Shown here: piece by piece, positions 25,835-34,680 of the stretch
How positions within the stretch are numbered: position 1 is the first letter of the stretch
How the letters are laid out: each line of letters starts with the position of its first letter
From: Variovorax brevis
GTDB lineage: Bacteria > Pseudomonadota > Gammaproteobacteria > Burkholderiales > Burkholderiaceae_C
Assembly (NCBI RefSeq): GCF_030317105.1
Contig: NZ_JASZYG010000004.1
Span: forward strand, 620,001 to 684,000
Length of the DNA stretch: 64,000 bases
Direction of reading: 5' to 3'
Translations under genes and position numbers: made by a program
The notes under the pieces: model-generated
Told to the model about the DNA's origin: nothing
Database searches by the model: none
What the model saw: only the letters and a program-made list of their open reading frames with translations

Positions 25835-26641
25835 TCAGCTGTTGGCAGCCGCGTCCAGGATGAGACGGGTGATCTCGTCCGGATGCGAAATGAGGCCCAG
25901 GTGGCTCGCCGGCAATTCGATGGTCTTCGCGCCCATGCGCTTGGCCAGGAATCGCTCGAGCTCCGGGTCGATGGTGCGGTCGTTGGTCGAGACCTGGTAC
26001 CAGGTCGGCTTGCTGCGCCAGGCCGCCACGGTCGTTCGACCGCTGAACAGCGTCGATGACACGCGGCCCTGAACGGCATAGAGCACGCGTGCCTTCGCCG
26101 GATCGATGTCGCCCGCGAAGTCGCGCAGGAAGGCTTCCTCGCTCAGCTGCGCAAAGCCGCCGGAGGTGACAAGGCCGGCGCTGGCCGGGGGCTTGGGAAA
26201 CTTCGCGGCGAGTGCGCCGAAGTCCTCGCCCGCATCGGGCGCGCGGGCCGATACATACACGAGCCCCGACACCTTCTCGTGCACGCCCGCCTCGCTGATG
26301 ACCATGCCGGCCCACGAGTGGCCGACCAGCACGGTCGGGCCGTCCTGCAATTCGAGGATGCGGCGCGTGGCCTGCACGTCGTCGTCCAGCGAGGTGAGCG
26401 GGTTCTGCACCGCCGTCGCGCGCAGGCCGGCCGCCTGCAGCCGGGCGATCACCTCGGTCCAGCAGGAACCATCGGCATAGGCGCCGTGCACCAGCACGAC
26501 GTTGCGAACGCGCACGTTGGCGGCGCTGGCCGGTGTTGGGCGCGCCGGCTGCGCGGAGGCCGCTTGGGCCATCGAGGAAGCGGCAAAGAGCGCGGCGCCC
26601 GCGCCTGCCAGGGTTGCGGAAAAGTTGCGGCGATTGAGCAT
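25835..26641 (-). CDS. Tat-exported alpha/beta hydrolase
   Basis: 268 residues. The N-terminus MLNRRNF followed by an Ala-rich hydrophobic stretch to about residue 27 is a twin-arginine type signal. After it come the oxyanion segment VLVHGAYADGSCW (about 49-61), the nucleophile elbow GHSWAG (107-112, S109) and a C-terminal histidine in ASHLGLISHP (H247 most likely). This resembles the AB_hydrolase_6 group of small esterases (salicylate/methyl esterase-like). ATG 26641 is preceded by AGGAG at a good distance; the longer open frame upstream has no site. It is convergent to the adhesin transporter gene. Substrate unknown. Confidence 0.85.
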   Translation of the reverse strand: MLNRRNFSATLAGAGAALFAASSMAQAASAQPARPTPASAANVRVRNVVLVHGAYADGSCWTEVIARLQAAGLRATAVQNPLTSLDDDVQATRRILELQDGPTVLVGHSWAGMVISEAGVHEKVSGLVYVSARAPDAGEDFGALAAKFPKPPASAGLVTSGGFAQLSEEAFLRDFAGDIDPAKARVLYAVQGRVSSTLFSGRTTVAAWRSKPTWYQVSTNDRTIDPELERFLAKRMGAKTIELPASHLGLISHPDEITRLILDAAANS

Positions 26642-26762
26642 GGGAGTCTCCTGGGTCAGACGCCAGCGCGGGATGCGCAGGCCTCGAACTGACACCTGAA
26701 AGATCTCTTGCCGCCGTTGCCTGGCCATTGCAGGCGGCCCGCGCACCGCTGCGATCGCAACG

Positions 26763-26788
26763 GCGCCGGTTTCAGATGAAACCGGCGC
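26763..26788. promoter_or_regulatory. Perfect 11-bp hairpin between hydrolase and dps
   Basis: GCGCCGGTTTC (26763-26773) and GAAACCGGCGC (26778-26788) are exact reverse complements around the loop AGAT. There is no T tract and it lies between divergent genes, 110 bases before the dps start, so it is an operator or a leader stem-loop and not a terminator. Confidence 0.5.
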
Positions 26789-26897
26789 GGCAATGAAGCC
26801 GCAGCGCCGCCACACCACAGTCGAACCCGGGCGGCCGGATGCGCATCTCCGGACGACCCGCGTTCACTCCGATGCGCGCCAACCAGAAGCACCTTCC

Positions 26898-27419
26898 ATG
26901 ACCATCACTGTCGAATCTTCCATCGCGCGCCGCCAGGCGCCCCTGCGCACGCCCACGGCACTGGGCACCGAAGCCCGGCGCGACATTGCCGGCGGCCTGT
27001 CGGCCTTGCTGGCGGACAGCTTCGCGCTGTACCTGAAGACCAAGAACTTCCACTGGCACATGTCCGGCCCGCACTTTCGGGACTACCACCTGATGCTCGA
27101 TGAACAGGCGTCCGAAATTTTTGCGACCACCGATCCGATCGCCGAGCGCTCGCGCAAGATTGGCGGCACCACGCTGCGCTCGATCGGCGACATCTCGCGC
27201 CACCAGCGGCTGTCTGACAACGACGCGCCCTTCGTCACGCCGGCCGACATGCTGGCCGAACTGCGCCAGGACAACCTGCGCCTGGTGGACTTCCTGCGAG
27301 CGACCCACGCGCTGTGCGACGCGTACGGCGACGTCGCCACGGCCAGCCTGCTGGAGGTGTGGATCGACGAAGCCGAGCGGCGCGCGTGGTTCCTGTTCGA
27401 GACCGGACGCGAAGCCTGA
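26898..27419 (+). CDS. dps: Dps, DNA-binding ferritin-like protein
   Basis: 173 residues, typical of Dps. The ferroxidase ligands fit the family pattern: H52 in NFHWHM, H64 and D68 in YHLMLDE, then D79 and E83, matching E. coli H51, H63, D67, D78 and E82 in spacing. The first 20 residues are basic and disordered-looking (ARRQAPLRTPT), as in Dps proteins that bind DNA with their tails. It forms a 12-subunit shell that oxidises iron with peroxide and protects DNA. The ribosome-binding site is weak (AGAAG). It is a monocistron, convergent with the response regulator gene; a strong hairpin precedes it. Confidence 0.92.
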   Translation: MTITVESSIARRQAPLRTPTALGTEARRDIAGGLSALLADSFALYLKTKNFHWHMSGPHFRDYHLMLDEQASEIFATTDPIAERSRKIGGTTLRSIGDISRHQRLSDNDAPFVTPADMLAELRQDNLRLVDFLRATHALCDAYGDVATASLLEVWIDEAERRAWFLFETGREA

Positions 27420-27444
27420 CGCGCGCGCCGGGCCGGAACAAAGT

Positions 27445-27459
27445 GGGCCGGTCCGGCCC
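27445..27459. terminator. GC-rich hairpin between convergent genes
   Basis: GGGCCGG-T-CCGGCCC is a perfect palindrome in the 45 bases between the end of dps and the end of the response-regulator gene. It lacks a U tract on both sides, so it is at best a weak or Rho-assisted bidirectional end. Confidence 0.35.
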
Positions 27460-27464
27460 GCGGC

Positions 27465-28202
27465 TCAGTGCAGCACCTGCACCTGGGGCTCGAACACGTA
27501 GCCGGCGCCGCGCTCGGTGCGGATCATCTTCGGCGCCGAGGCGTCCGTTTCGATCTTGCGGCGCAGCCGCAGGATCTGCACGTCGATCGAGCGGTCGTAC
27601 ACCTCCGCGCCGTGCAGGCGCGACATCTCCAGCAACTGGTCGCGCGACAGCACGCGCTGGGGCTGCTCGCACAGCGCCAGCAGCAGGTTGAATTCGCCGT
27701 TGCTGAGTTCCACGCGCTGTCCGTCCGGCGAGGTCAGCCGGCGCGCCAGCAGGTTGAGCTCCCAGCCGGCGAAGCGATAGGCCCGCCGCTTGGTGCTGCG
27801 CGCCTGCGGCGCCGCGTCGGAGCGCGCCTGGTAGCGGCGCAGCACCGCACGGATGCGGGCCAGGATCTCGCGGTTGCTGAAGGGCTTGGTCACGTAGTCG
27901 TCGGCGGCAATTTCCAGACCCATCACGCGATCGGCCTCGTCCTGCTTGCCCGTGACGATGATGACCGGCAGGTCGCTGGTGTCGCGCAGGCTGCGCGCCA
28001 GTTGCATGCCGTCCTCGCCGCTCAGGCGCAGGTCGAGCATGACCAGGTCGATCACGCTTTCCTGCAGGATCGCGTTCATCTCGGCGCCGCTCGACACGGC
28101 GGTCACCTTGAATTCGTTTTCTGCCAGGTAGTCCGACATCAGTTCGCGCAGTGCCGGATCGTCGTCGACGACGAGGATGTGGGGTGAAGCGGCGGTGTTC
28201 AT
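27465..28202 (-). CDS. OmpR-family response regulator
   Basis: 245 residues. The receiver domain (about 8-120) has the acidic pocket D13/D14, phospho-acceptor D57 in MLDLRLSG, T84 and K106 in DDYVTKPF. The OmpR-type winged helix (about 145-240) ends in the usual RxRGxGYxFE pattern. The start is taken at ATG 28202; an in-frame TTG at 28223 lies too close to the AGGAG. It is divergent from a lone receiver and a hybrid kinase, which are probably its partners. The 16-bp palindrome in the shared intergenic space is a natural binding site. Target genes are unknown; dps next door is one possibility. Confidence 0.9.
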   Translation of the reverse strand: MNTAASPHILVVDDDPALRELMSDYLAENEFKVTAVSSGAEMNAILQESVIDLVMLDLRLSGEDGMQLARSLRDTSDLPVIIVTGKQDEADRVMGLEIAADDYVTKPFSNREILARIRAVLRRYQARSDAAPQARSTKRRAYRFAGWELNLLARRLTSPDGQRVELSNGEFNLLLALCEQPQRVLSRDQLLEMSRLHGAEVYDRSIDVQILRLRRKIETDASAPKMIRTERGAGYVFEPQVQVLH

Positions 28203-28248
28203 GGCGCTCGAAGCGTAGTTCAATTGCTCCTACAAGGGGCTACCGGCA

Positions 28249-28264
28249 CATTACAGGTGTAATG
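28249..28264. promoter_or_regulatory. Perfect 16-bp palindrome in the two-component divergent promoter
   Basis: CATTACAGGTGTAATG consists of two 7-bp arms around GG. It lies 47 bases before the response-regulator start and 47 bases before the start of the lone receiver, so it sits midway between the two transcription units. Confidence 0.6.
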
Positions 28265-28310
28265 GTTTTTCCATGCGTCTGACATGGCGCCGGCATTTGC
28301 ATGAGCGCCA

Positions 28311-28679
28311 ATGGTGTCCATGCTGAAGATCATGGTGATAGACAAGGATGGAGCGATGCGCGTGCTGATCTCCGAATGGCTGGCCGGCGAAGGGCACGAA
28401 GTGCTTTCGCTGCCGCGGCTCGACGCCGCGCCCGACGACACGGTGGACCTCGTCATCCTCGACCTCCCCGAGCCTCGCTCGCGCGACGGCAAGACGGCCC
28501 GTGCCGTGCAGGCGGTGCGCGCGGCCTTTCCGCATTCATCGGTGATCGGCATCTCCGCCCAGCTCGGACGCAGCCTGGGCAGCGATTCGGACGCCGCCCG
28601 TGCGCTCGGGGTCCGCCGGCTGCTCGCCAAGCCGTGCAGCCGCGATGAACTGCTGGGCGCCGTGGCGGCCGCCGCATGA
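28311..28679 (+). CDS. Stand-alone receiver (CheY-like) protein
   Basis: 122 residues, only a receiver domain. Acidic residues D11 and D13, acceptor D51 in VILDLPEP, S82 in GISAQL and K107 in LLAKPCS are all in place, so it should be phosphorylated. There is no output domain. Starts at 28311 and 28320 are both possible; neither has a strong ribosome-binding site. Its stop overlaps the ATG of the hybrid kinase (ATGA), which ties the two together. It may be a phosphate sink or shuttle between the kinase and the OmpR-type regulator. Confidence 0.8.
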   Translation: MVSMLKIMVIDKDGAMRVLISEWLAGEGHEVLSLPRLDAAPDDTVDLVILDLPEPRSRDGKTARAVQAVRAAFPHSSVIGISAQLGRSLGSDSDAARALGVRRLLAKPCSRDELLGAVAAAA

Positions 28680-30793
28680 CCTCGAGCGAGCGCCTGAGGC
28701 AGCGGATTATTGCCGCCGGCGCCGTGCTGATCGCGGCCTTTGCCGGCGCAGCGGTTTACGACGGCTGGCGGCTGCACCAGCAGATCACGTTCGCAACGGA
28801 GCGCGAACTCGGCAACCTCGCCAAGGCCCTGGCCGAGCAAGGCGCCCGAACCCTGCAGGCCGTGGACGTGCTGCTGCGCGACACCGCCGAGTGGTACCAG
28901 ATCACCGGCCGCAACCTTCCGCCCGATGCCATCTCCGCCGCGCTGGCCTCGCGCGTGGTCGGCGTCTCGCAGGTCAGCGTGCTGACCATCGTCGATGCGC
29001 AGGGCAGGCAGCGCCACCGCTCCCGCGTCACCGGCGAGCCGCTGGCCGACGTCTCCGACCGGCCCTATTTCCGCAACCAGCGCGAACTTCCGACGGGCGA
29101 CCTCTACATCAACGAGCCGGTGGTGACGCGCACCGAGCGGCTGCCCGCGCTGGTGGTGTCGCGCCGCCTCAGCACGCCGGATGGCGACTTCGACGGCGTC
29201 GTCACCGCCATCGTCACGCTGCAGCAGATGCAGGCGGCCTATTCCGCGATCGAGCTGGGCGAAGGCAGCGCCCTCCTGCTGACGCTCGACGACGGCACAC
29301 TGGTGGTGCGCCAGCCCGAGGCGACCACGCCGGACGTGGGACGGCGCTATCCCGAGCTGGCAGCTTTCAAGGGCGCGCCACTCATCGACCGCTCCATCAG
29401 CCCGGTCGACGGCCGGGCCAAGCTGCTCGCTGCCGTGGGTGTCGCCCGGCGGCCCTTGACGCTGACCATCATGCGCGACGAGGAAAACGCGCTGCGCCCT
29501 TGGCACGACGAGATGCGCAGCGCCATCATCCGCACGCTGCTGCTGGCGGCGCTGGTGGTGCTGACCATCGCCGGCCTGCTGCGCCAGTTGCGGCGGCTGG
29601 AGGCCGGCGAGGCAGAAAAGGCCGCGCTGCAGGCCCGGCTGCAGAAGGCCCAGCGGCTGGAGTCGCTCGGCACCCTGGCCGGCGGCATCGCCCACGACTT
29701 CAACAACATCCTCGGCGCGATCCTCGGCTTCGGCGAAATGGCGCAGCAGCACGCACCGCCGGGCAGCGACATGCGCCGCTACGTCGATCGCGTGATGGAG
29801 GCCGGCGCTCGGGCGCGGGTGCTGGTGCGACGCATCCTCGACTTCAGCCGCAGCGGCGTGGCCGAACGGCTGCCGGTCAACATCCAGGCGGTCACGGCGG
29901 AGGCCATCGGGATGCTGCGGCCCACGCTGCCCGAAGCGATCCGGTTCGAGGCCAGGCTGGAAGCCGGCACCGCCGCCGTGCTGGGCGATGGCACGCAGCT
30001 CTACCAGGTCGTCATGAACCTGTGCACCAACGCCGCGCAGGCGATCGTCGATGCCGGCACCATCGACGTGCACCTCGACCGCGTGCAGTGCGACGCGCCA
30101 AAGCCGCTGCTGCACGGCGAGCTGGCCGCGGGCCCGTACGCGCGCCTTGCCGTGTCGGACACCGGCCGCGGCATGTCGGCCGACGTGCTGCAGCGCGCCT
30201 TCGACCCCTTCTTCACGACCAAGAAGGTGGGCGAAGGCACGGGCCTGGGCTTGTCGATGGTGCACGGCATCGTGGCCGATCTCGGCGGCGCCATCGACAT
30301 CGAGACCGAGCCGGGGCGCGGCACGCGCGTCACGGTCTGGCTGCCCGTGTCCGGTGAAGCGGAAGCCGCGCCGGCACGCCTGGACCCCAGCTGGCCACTG
30401 GGCAACGGCGAAGTGGTGATGGTGGTGGACGACGAGCGGCCACTGGTCGAGCTGGCGGAGGAACTGCTGGCCGTGCTGGGCTACGAGCCGGACGGCTTCG
30501 ATTCCGCCGAGCGCGCGCTGGAGGCTTTCATGGCCGACCCGCAGCGCTTCGACGCGGTGCTCACCGACGAGATGCTGCCCGGCTTGGCGGGCAGCGAATT
30601 GGCGCGGCGTCTGCTCGCCGTTCGGCCTGACCTGCCGGTGATCCTGGTCAGCGGCAACGTCGGCGCTGCGCTGGAGCAGCGGGCGCGCGACGCCGGGGTC
30701 GCCACGCTCCTTCGAAAGCCGCTGCGCCTGCAGGAACTGGCCGAGAGCCTGGCGCAGACGCTCGGCTCGCAAGCCACGCAACCCCGGTCCTGA
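28676..30793 (+). CDS. Hybrid sensor histidine kinase with Cache-type sensor and C-terminal receiver
   Basis: 705 residues. Helix 1 (about 10-30) and helix 2 (about 283-305) bracket a periplasmic double-Cache-like domain. The transmitter has the H-box GGIAHDFNNILGAI (H340), N-box NLCTNAAQAI, G1 DTGRGM, F-box FDPFFTTK and G2 GEGTGLGLS. A receiver follows with VVDDE, acceptor D631 in LTDEMLPG, VSGN and LRKPL. HDFNN-type H-boxes are common in kinases with a fused receiver. It would sense a small periplasmic ligand and pass phosphate to its own receiver, to the lone receiver of the same operon and possibly to the divergent OmpR-type regulator. The stimulus is unknown. Confidence 0.92.
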   Translation: MTSSERLRQRIIAAGAVLIAAFAGAAVYDGWRLHQQITFATERELGNLAKALAEQGARTLQAVDVLLRDTAEWYQITGRNLPPDAISAALASRVVGVSQVSVLTIVDAQGRQRHRSRVTGEPLADVSDRPYFRNQRELPTGDLYINEPVVTRTERLPALVVSRRLSTPDGDFDGVVTAIVTLQQMQAAYSAIELGEGSALLLTLDDGTLVVRQPEATTPDVGRRYPELAAFKGAPLIDRSISPVDGRAKLLAAVGVARRPLTLTIMRDEENALRPWHDEMRSAIIRTLLLAALVVLTIAGLLRQLRRLEAGEAEKAALQARLQKAQRLESLGTLAGGIAHDFNNILGAILGFGEMAQQHAPPGSDMRRYVDRVMEAGARARVLVRRILDFSRSGVAERLPVNIQAVTAEAIGMLRPTLPEAIRFEARLEAGTAAVLGDGTQLYQVVMNLCTNAAQAIVDAGTIDVHLDRVQCDAPKPLLHGELAAGPYARLAVSDTGRGMSADVLQRAFDPFFTTKKVGEGTGLGLSMVHGIVADLGGAIDIETEPGRGTRVTVWLPVSGEAEAAPARLDPSWPLGNGEVVMVVDDERPLVELAEELLAVLGYEPDGFDSAERALEAFMADPQRFDAVLTDEMLPGLAGSELARRLLAVRPDLPVILVSGNVGAALEQRARDAGVATLLRKPLRLQELAESLAQTLGSQATQPRS

Positions 30794-31016
30794 TCGGGCG
30801 CTTGCCCAAACTGCAAGGCATCGATGCATCGCCGCTTCGGCGATGAGCTTGTGACTGCCGGTCGCGATTCGGCCTGGCAACTGTTGCCAGCGTTTGGCGT
30901 CGGGGTTGCGTGCAAGTGGCGGCGACGCACTCGCCGGTTGCGGCGGTGTTTCAAACGCAATGCACGCCGGCGCGCGTGGCATTCGCTCGCAACCGGGGGT
31001 GGCAAGACTGGGGCCC

Positions 31017-31451
31017 ATGAACCCGGATACGCACACCCCCGTTTCGCCGCACGCGTGGCCCCTCGGAGCCCACCTCGTGTCGCCGCGTCGTGGCTACAAG
31101 CACCACGGCATCTACGCCGGCCAGGGCCGCGTGATCCACTACGCCGGCTTCAGCCGCGGCTGGTGGGCGGGGCCGGTCGAAGAAGTGACGCTGGGCCGCT
31201 TCTGCATGGGAAGACCAGTCGCCGTGGTGGACGACGCAGGTGCCCGGCACGACGGTGCAGCCCGCGTCGCGCGTGCACGGCAGCGCATGGGCGAGGACCG
31301 CTACTCGCTGTGGACCAACAATTGCGAGCACTTCTGCACATGGTGCGCGCATGGCATCGCCCGCAGCGCCCAGGTCGATGCCTTGCGCGTACGCGTGCAT
31401 CGCATCCTGTCGGTGCTCGGCCATCCGGGACCGCTGGCGCCCAGCCGTTGA
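31017..31451 (+). CDS. LRAT / NlpC-P60-like cysteine acyltransferase-fold protein
   Basis: 144 residues, soluble, no signal peptide. The catalytic pattern of LRAT-type papain-fold proteins is visible: H30 in YKHHGIYAG, H41 in VIHYAGF and the nucleophile C103 in NNCEHFC. Family members move acyl groups between lipids and amines or act as thiol hydrolases. The longer upstream frame has poor composition, so ATG 31017 is used. It ends 94 bases before a DUF3500 gene on the same strand. The role in bacteria is largely unknown and the substrate cannot be guessed. The 223 bases before it hold no gene that I can support. Confidence 0.8.
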   Translation: MNPDTHTPVSPHAWPLGAHLVSPRRGYKHHGIYAGQGRVIHYAGFSRGWWAGPVEEVTLGRFCMGRPVAVVDDAGARHDGAARVARARQRMGEDRYSLWTNNCEHFCTWCAHGIARSAQVDALRVRVHRILSVLGHPGPLAPSR

Positions 31452-31545
31452 TGCAGGAGTCGCCATGACCCCCAACTCGACTCGCCACGCCAACTCCGGC
31501 ATCCTTGCGCCTGTTCATTGGTCATCTCACGCAGAAGGACCAACC

Positions 31546-32604
31546 ATGCTGCTGCGCACGCTCTCCACCTGGCTGTCCTGCTGGACCTTGCTCGCCGTCG
31601 TGCCCTTGGTCGCTGCCGCGGCGGACACCAGCCGCGCGGCGCAAGCGATGACGGCCGCGGCGCGGGCGCTGCTGGAGGCCACGCCGGCGGCGCAGCGACC
31701 CGAGCTGCTGCGGCCGTTCACGCTGGAGGCCCGTGGCGACTGGAACTACACGCCACGCAGCCGGCCTGGCATCCCGTTCAAGACCATGGCGGACGCACAG
31801 CGCAAGGCGGCGCAACAGTTGCTCGCCGCGGCCTTGTCGGAACCCGGTCTGGTGAAGGTGCAGGCCATCATCGCCCTGGAAATCGCGCTGCGCGAGATCG
31901 AATCCTTCGGCTTCTCGCGCGATCCGGAGAACTACGCTTTCGCGCTGTTCGGCACGCCGGACGCCAGCTCGGCATGGGGCTGGCGCATCGAAGGACATCA
32001 TCTCTCGCTGCACTTCACGCTGGCTGACGGCCAGGTCGTGGCGACGCTGCCGCAGTTCCTGGGTGCCAACCCGGCGCAGGTGCCGCGCGACATCGCCAAC
32101 CAGGGCCCGCGCAAGGGCCAGCGCGCGCTGGGCGAGGAGGAAGACCGCGCCTTTGCGCTGCTGGGCGCGCTTTCGCCGGCGCAGCGCCAGCAGGCCGTCT
32201 TCAGTACCAAGCCTTTCGGAGACATCGTCACGCGCAACGCCGCACAGCTGGACCCGCTGGCGCCGGTGGGCCTGCCTTTCAGCGCCATGGACGCGGCGCA
32301 GCAGGCCTTGCTGCTGCGCATCGTCGAGTCGCTGGCCTCGGTGGCCGAACCGTCGCTGGCGCAGCAGCGGCTGGAACGCGTGCGGGCGGGCGGCCTGGAC
32401 GGCATCCGCTTCGCGTGGGCCGGCGCCACCGAGCGCGGCCAGCCGCACTACTGGCGCATCCAGGGCGCGCGCTTTCTCATCGAATGGGACAACTCGGGCG
32501 GCAACCACATCCACAACGTGTGGCGCGACTTCGAGGGCGACTGGGGACGCGACGTGCTCGGCGAACACTACCGCCGCGCGCGCGGCAGCGACCACAAGCA
32601 CTGA
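31546..32604 (+). CDS. DUF3500 family exported protein
   Basis: About 352 residues with a signal peptide of roughly 26 residues (MLLRTLSTWL...AAAA). The body matches DUF3500 by the RPGIPFKTM segment, the ALFGTPD...WGWRIEGHHLSLHF core and the late WDNSGGNHIHNVWRDF segment, which is rich in potential metal ligands (His, Asp, Asn). ATG 31546 has AAGGA 8 nt upstream and places the signal peptide at the front. An in-frame ATG at 31465 also has AGGAG and would add 27 residues before the signal, which is unlikely for an exported protein. It is convergent with the PhoX-type gene. Function of the family is unknown. Confidence 0.85.
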   Translation: MLLRTLSTWLSCWTLLAVVPLVAAAADTSRAAQAMTAAARALLEATPAAQRPELLRPFTLEARGDWNYTPRSRPGIPFKTMADAQRKAAQQLLAAALSEPGLVKVQAIIALEIALREIESFGFSRDPENYAFALFGTPDASSAWGWRIEGHHLSLHFTLADGQVVATLPQFLGANPAQVPRDIANQGPRKGQRALGEEEDRAFALLGALSPAQRQQAVFSTKPFGDIVTRNAAQLDPLAPVGLPFSAMDAAQQALLLRIVESLASVAEPSLAQQRLERVRAGGLDGIRFAWAGATERGQPHYWRIQGARFLIEWDNSGGNHIHNVWRDFEGDWGRDVLGEHYRRARGSDHKH

Positions 32605-32627
32605 GTGCCCGGGTTCGAGGATCGAAT

Positions 32628-34544
32628 TCAGGTGCCGATCACGCCCCCGTCGTCCTTGGTGATGGCCACGGTCGCGGAGCGGGGCCGGCCGCTGCCATCC
32701 GGCCAGCGCGAGACGGCGAGCGGGCGGTCGGGGTCGCTTCGCTCGTTGGCGGGCTCGCCCGGATGCTGGATGTTGATGAACAACGTGCGCAGATCCGGCG
32801 AGGTCGCCAGGCCGGTCACCTCGCAGCCAGCCGGGCCGACCAGGAATCGCCGGATCTCGCCGCGCGTGGGGTCGCACGCCAGCATCTGGTTGTTGGGCAG
32901 GTTGCTGTAGTCGCCCCGGCCGAGCGTGGACGTGGAGACGTCGGTCTCGATCCACAGCACGCCGCGCGCGTCCACCATGAGGCCGTCGGGGCTGCCGAAG
33001 GTGTCGCCCTTCACATTGCCCTGCGCCTCGAAGCGCGACTGCTTGGGGTCGCCGGCCAGCACCAGGTGGTTCCACTCGAACTTTGCGGCGTCCAGGTCGC
33101 CCGATTCCTTCCAGCGGATGATCTGGCCCATGGTGTTGTTGGCACGCGGGTTGGCCGCGTCCATGAAGGGCTGGCCGGGCGCGCCCCGGTTGCTGTTGTT
33201 GGTCAGGGTGCAATAGACCTCGCCGGTGAGCGGATCGACCGTGGTCCACTCGGGCCGGTCCATCTTCGTCGCGCCGAGCAGGTCGCTGGCCTGGCGCGAC
33301 TTGATCAGCACATCGCCCTGGTTGGCGAAACCCTTGTCCGCCGTCAGCGGACCGCGGCCTTGCACCAGCGGCAGCCACTCGCCGGTTCCATCGACGTCGA
33401 AGCGAGCGACATACAGGGTGCCGTTGTCGAGCAGGTCCCGGTTGGCGGCCGCACCACCCGGCTGCATCCGGTCGCGGCTGACGAACTTGTAGATGTACTC
33501 GAAGCGCGAGTCCTCCCCCATGTAGACAACGGCGCGGCCATCGCGCGTCGTCGCGGTCGCCGCGCCTTCGTGCGCCGCGCGGCCGAGGGCGGTGCGCTTG
33601 CGGGGTTTGGAGGCGGGATCGAGCGGATCGATCTCCACCACCCAGCCGAAGCGGTTGGGTTCGTTGGGATGGCTGGCGACGTTGAAGCGCGCCTCGTGCT
33701 CGTGCCAGCGGTACTTGGCGCCGTTGCCCTTTCGGATGCCCCAGCGGCGCTGGTGCGCGTCAGGCTGTTCCGGCCCTTCGAAGTAGTCCGCAAAGTTCTC
33801 CTCGCAGGTCAGGTAGGTGCCCCAGGGCGTCTGGCCGTTCGCGCAGTTGTTGAAGGTGCCCAGCACTTCGGTGCCGCCCGGATCGGCGGCCGTGCGGAGC
33901 ATCTCGTGGCCGGCCGCCGGGCCCGTCACGGTCATCGGCGTGCTGGCCGTGATGCGGCGCGCCATGCGCGACGGAAGCACCTGTTTCCACTGGCCGCCCT
34001 CGCGTCGCAGTTCGATGACCGACACGCCGTGCGCGTTCATGGACTTGCGGACCTTGTCGGGCGTCCACGTCTTCATGCCGTCGGGATGGAGCAGGCCGTC
34101 ATCGACGTATTCGTGGTTCAGCACGAGCAGGCCGCGATCACTGCCCTGCGGGAAAAAGGCCATCCCGTCGTGGTGCATGCCGGCTTGTTCGGATTGCTCT
34201 TCGGCCGTGTTGCTGCCATCGGCCTTGAAGGCGGGCATGGCGCCGGAGCCGGTCGGATCACCCCAGCGATAGAGCACGCGTGCCGTGTAGCCTTCAGGCA
34301 CCACGACCTGGTCGGTGGCGCTCATGGGCACGCTCTTGAAACCGATGGCGCGGCCGATCGACGCGAAGGACGGCGAGGTGGCGCAGCCCGCGATGCTGCC
34401 GACCGCGAGCGGGCCGAGGGTGCCGGCCACGGCAGCGGCCAGTCCCCCGCGGATGAGGATGCGGCGCCGTGGATCGGACACCTCGTGAATGCTGGGGTTG
34501 GCGCTGGAGTTGGAGTTCTCCATGCGCGCGAAGTCCTTGGCCAT
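32628..34544 (-). CDS. PhoX-family (DUF839) alkaline phosphatase-like protein
   Basis: 638 residues. A twin-arginine leader is present (DPRRRILIRGG followed by a hydrophobic stretch, about residues 25-57), ending near SIAGCA, which may also be lipidated. The body shows PhoX landmarks: an N-terminal PEGYTARVLYRWGDP segment, MHHDGMAFFP, LNHEY, the CEEN motif in GTYLTCEENF and the late LWIETDVS. PhoX enzymes carry Fe and Ca and release phosphate from many esters in the periplasm. Two starts are possible: ATG 34544 (used) and ATG 34523, the latter with AAGGA 10 nt upstream. No Pho box was recognised upstream. The stop is 23 bases from the convergent DUF3500 gene. Confidence 0.88.
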   Translation of the reverse strand: MAKDFARMENSNSSANPSIHEVSDPRRRILIRGGLAAAVAGTLGPLAVGSIAGCATSPSFASIGRAIGFKSVPMSATDQVVVPEGYTARVLYRWGDPTGSGAMPAFKADGSNTAEEQSEQAGMHHDGMAFFPQGSDRGLLVLNHEYVDDGLLHPDGMKTWTPDKVRKSMNAHGVSVIELRREGGQWKQVLPSRMARRITASTPMTVTGPAAGHEMLRTAADPGGTEVLGTFNNCANGQTPWGTYLTCEENFADYFEGPEQPDAHQRRWGIRKGNGAKYRWHEHEARFNVASHPNEPNRFGWVVEIDPLDPASKPRKRTALGRAAHEGAATATTRDGRAVVYMGEDSRFEYIYKFVSRDRMQPGGAAANRDLLDNGTLYVARFDVDGTGEWLPLVQGRGPLTADKGFANQGDVLIKSRQASDLLGATKMDRPEWTTVDPLTGEVYCTLTNNSNRGAPGQPFMDAANPRANNTMGQIIRWKESGDLDAAKFEWNHLVLAGDPKQSRFEAQGNVKGDTFGSPDGLMVDARGVLWIETDVSTSTLGRGDYSNLPNNQMLACDPTRGEIRRFLVGPAGCEVTGLATSPDLRTLFINIQHPGEPANERSDPDRPLAVSRWPDGSGRPRSATVAITKDDGGVIGT

Positions 34545-34680
34545 GCCGTGCTCACATCGTGGGGGATCCCCGATGGTGCATCGACGACGTGAAGGTTCAA
34601 TGACAGGCGAAGGGAGTTCCTGCATGGGCGAGGCCTGGAATCCCCCCAGCCAGCCAGGCCTTCGCTGTCGCGCCAGTGGC

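Noticed and set aside
26773..26784. The 12-mer CAGATGAAACCG occurs upstream of both dps and the haloperoxidase-like gene (also at 41747-41758)
   Set aside because: In 64 kb many pairs of identical 12-mers are expected by chance, more so with skewed composition; no other part of the surroundings matches.
28220..31036. Open minus-strand frame of 938 codons opposite the hybrid kinase
   Set aside because: Antisense shadow; the kinase motifs on the plus strand are complete and in order.
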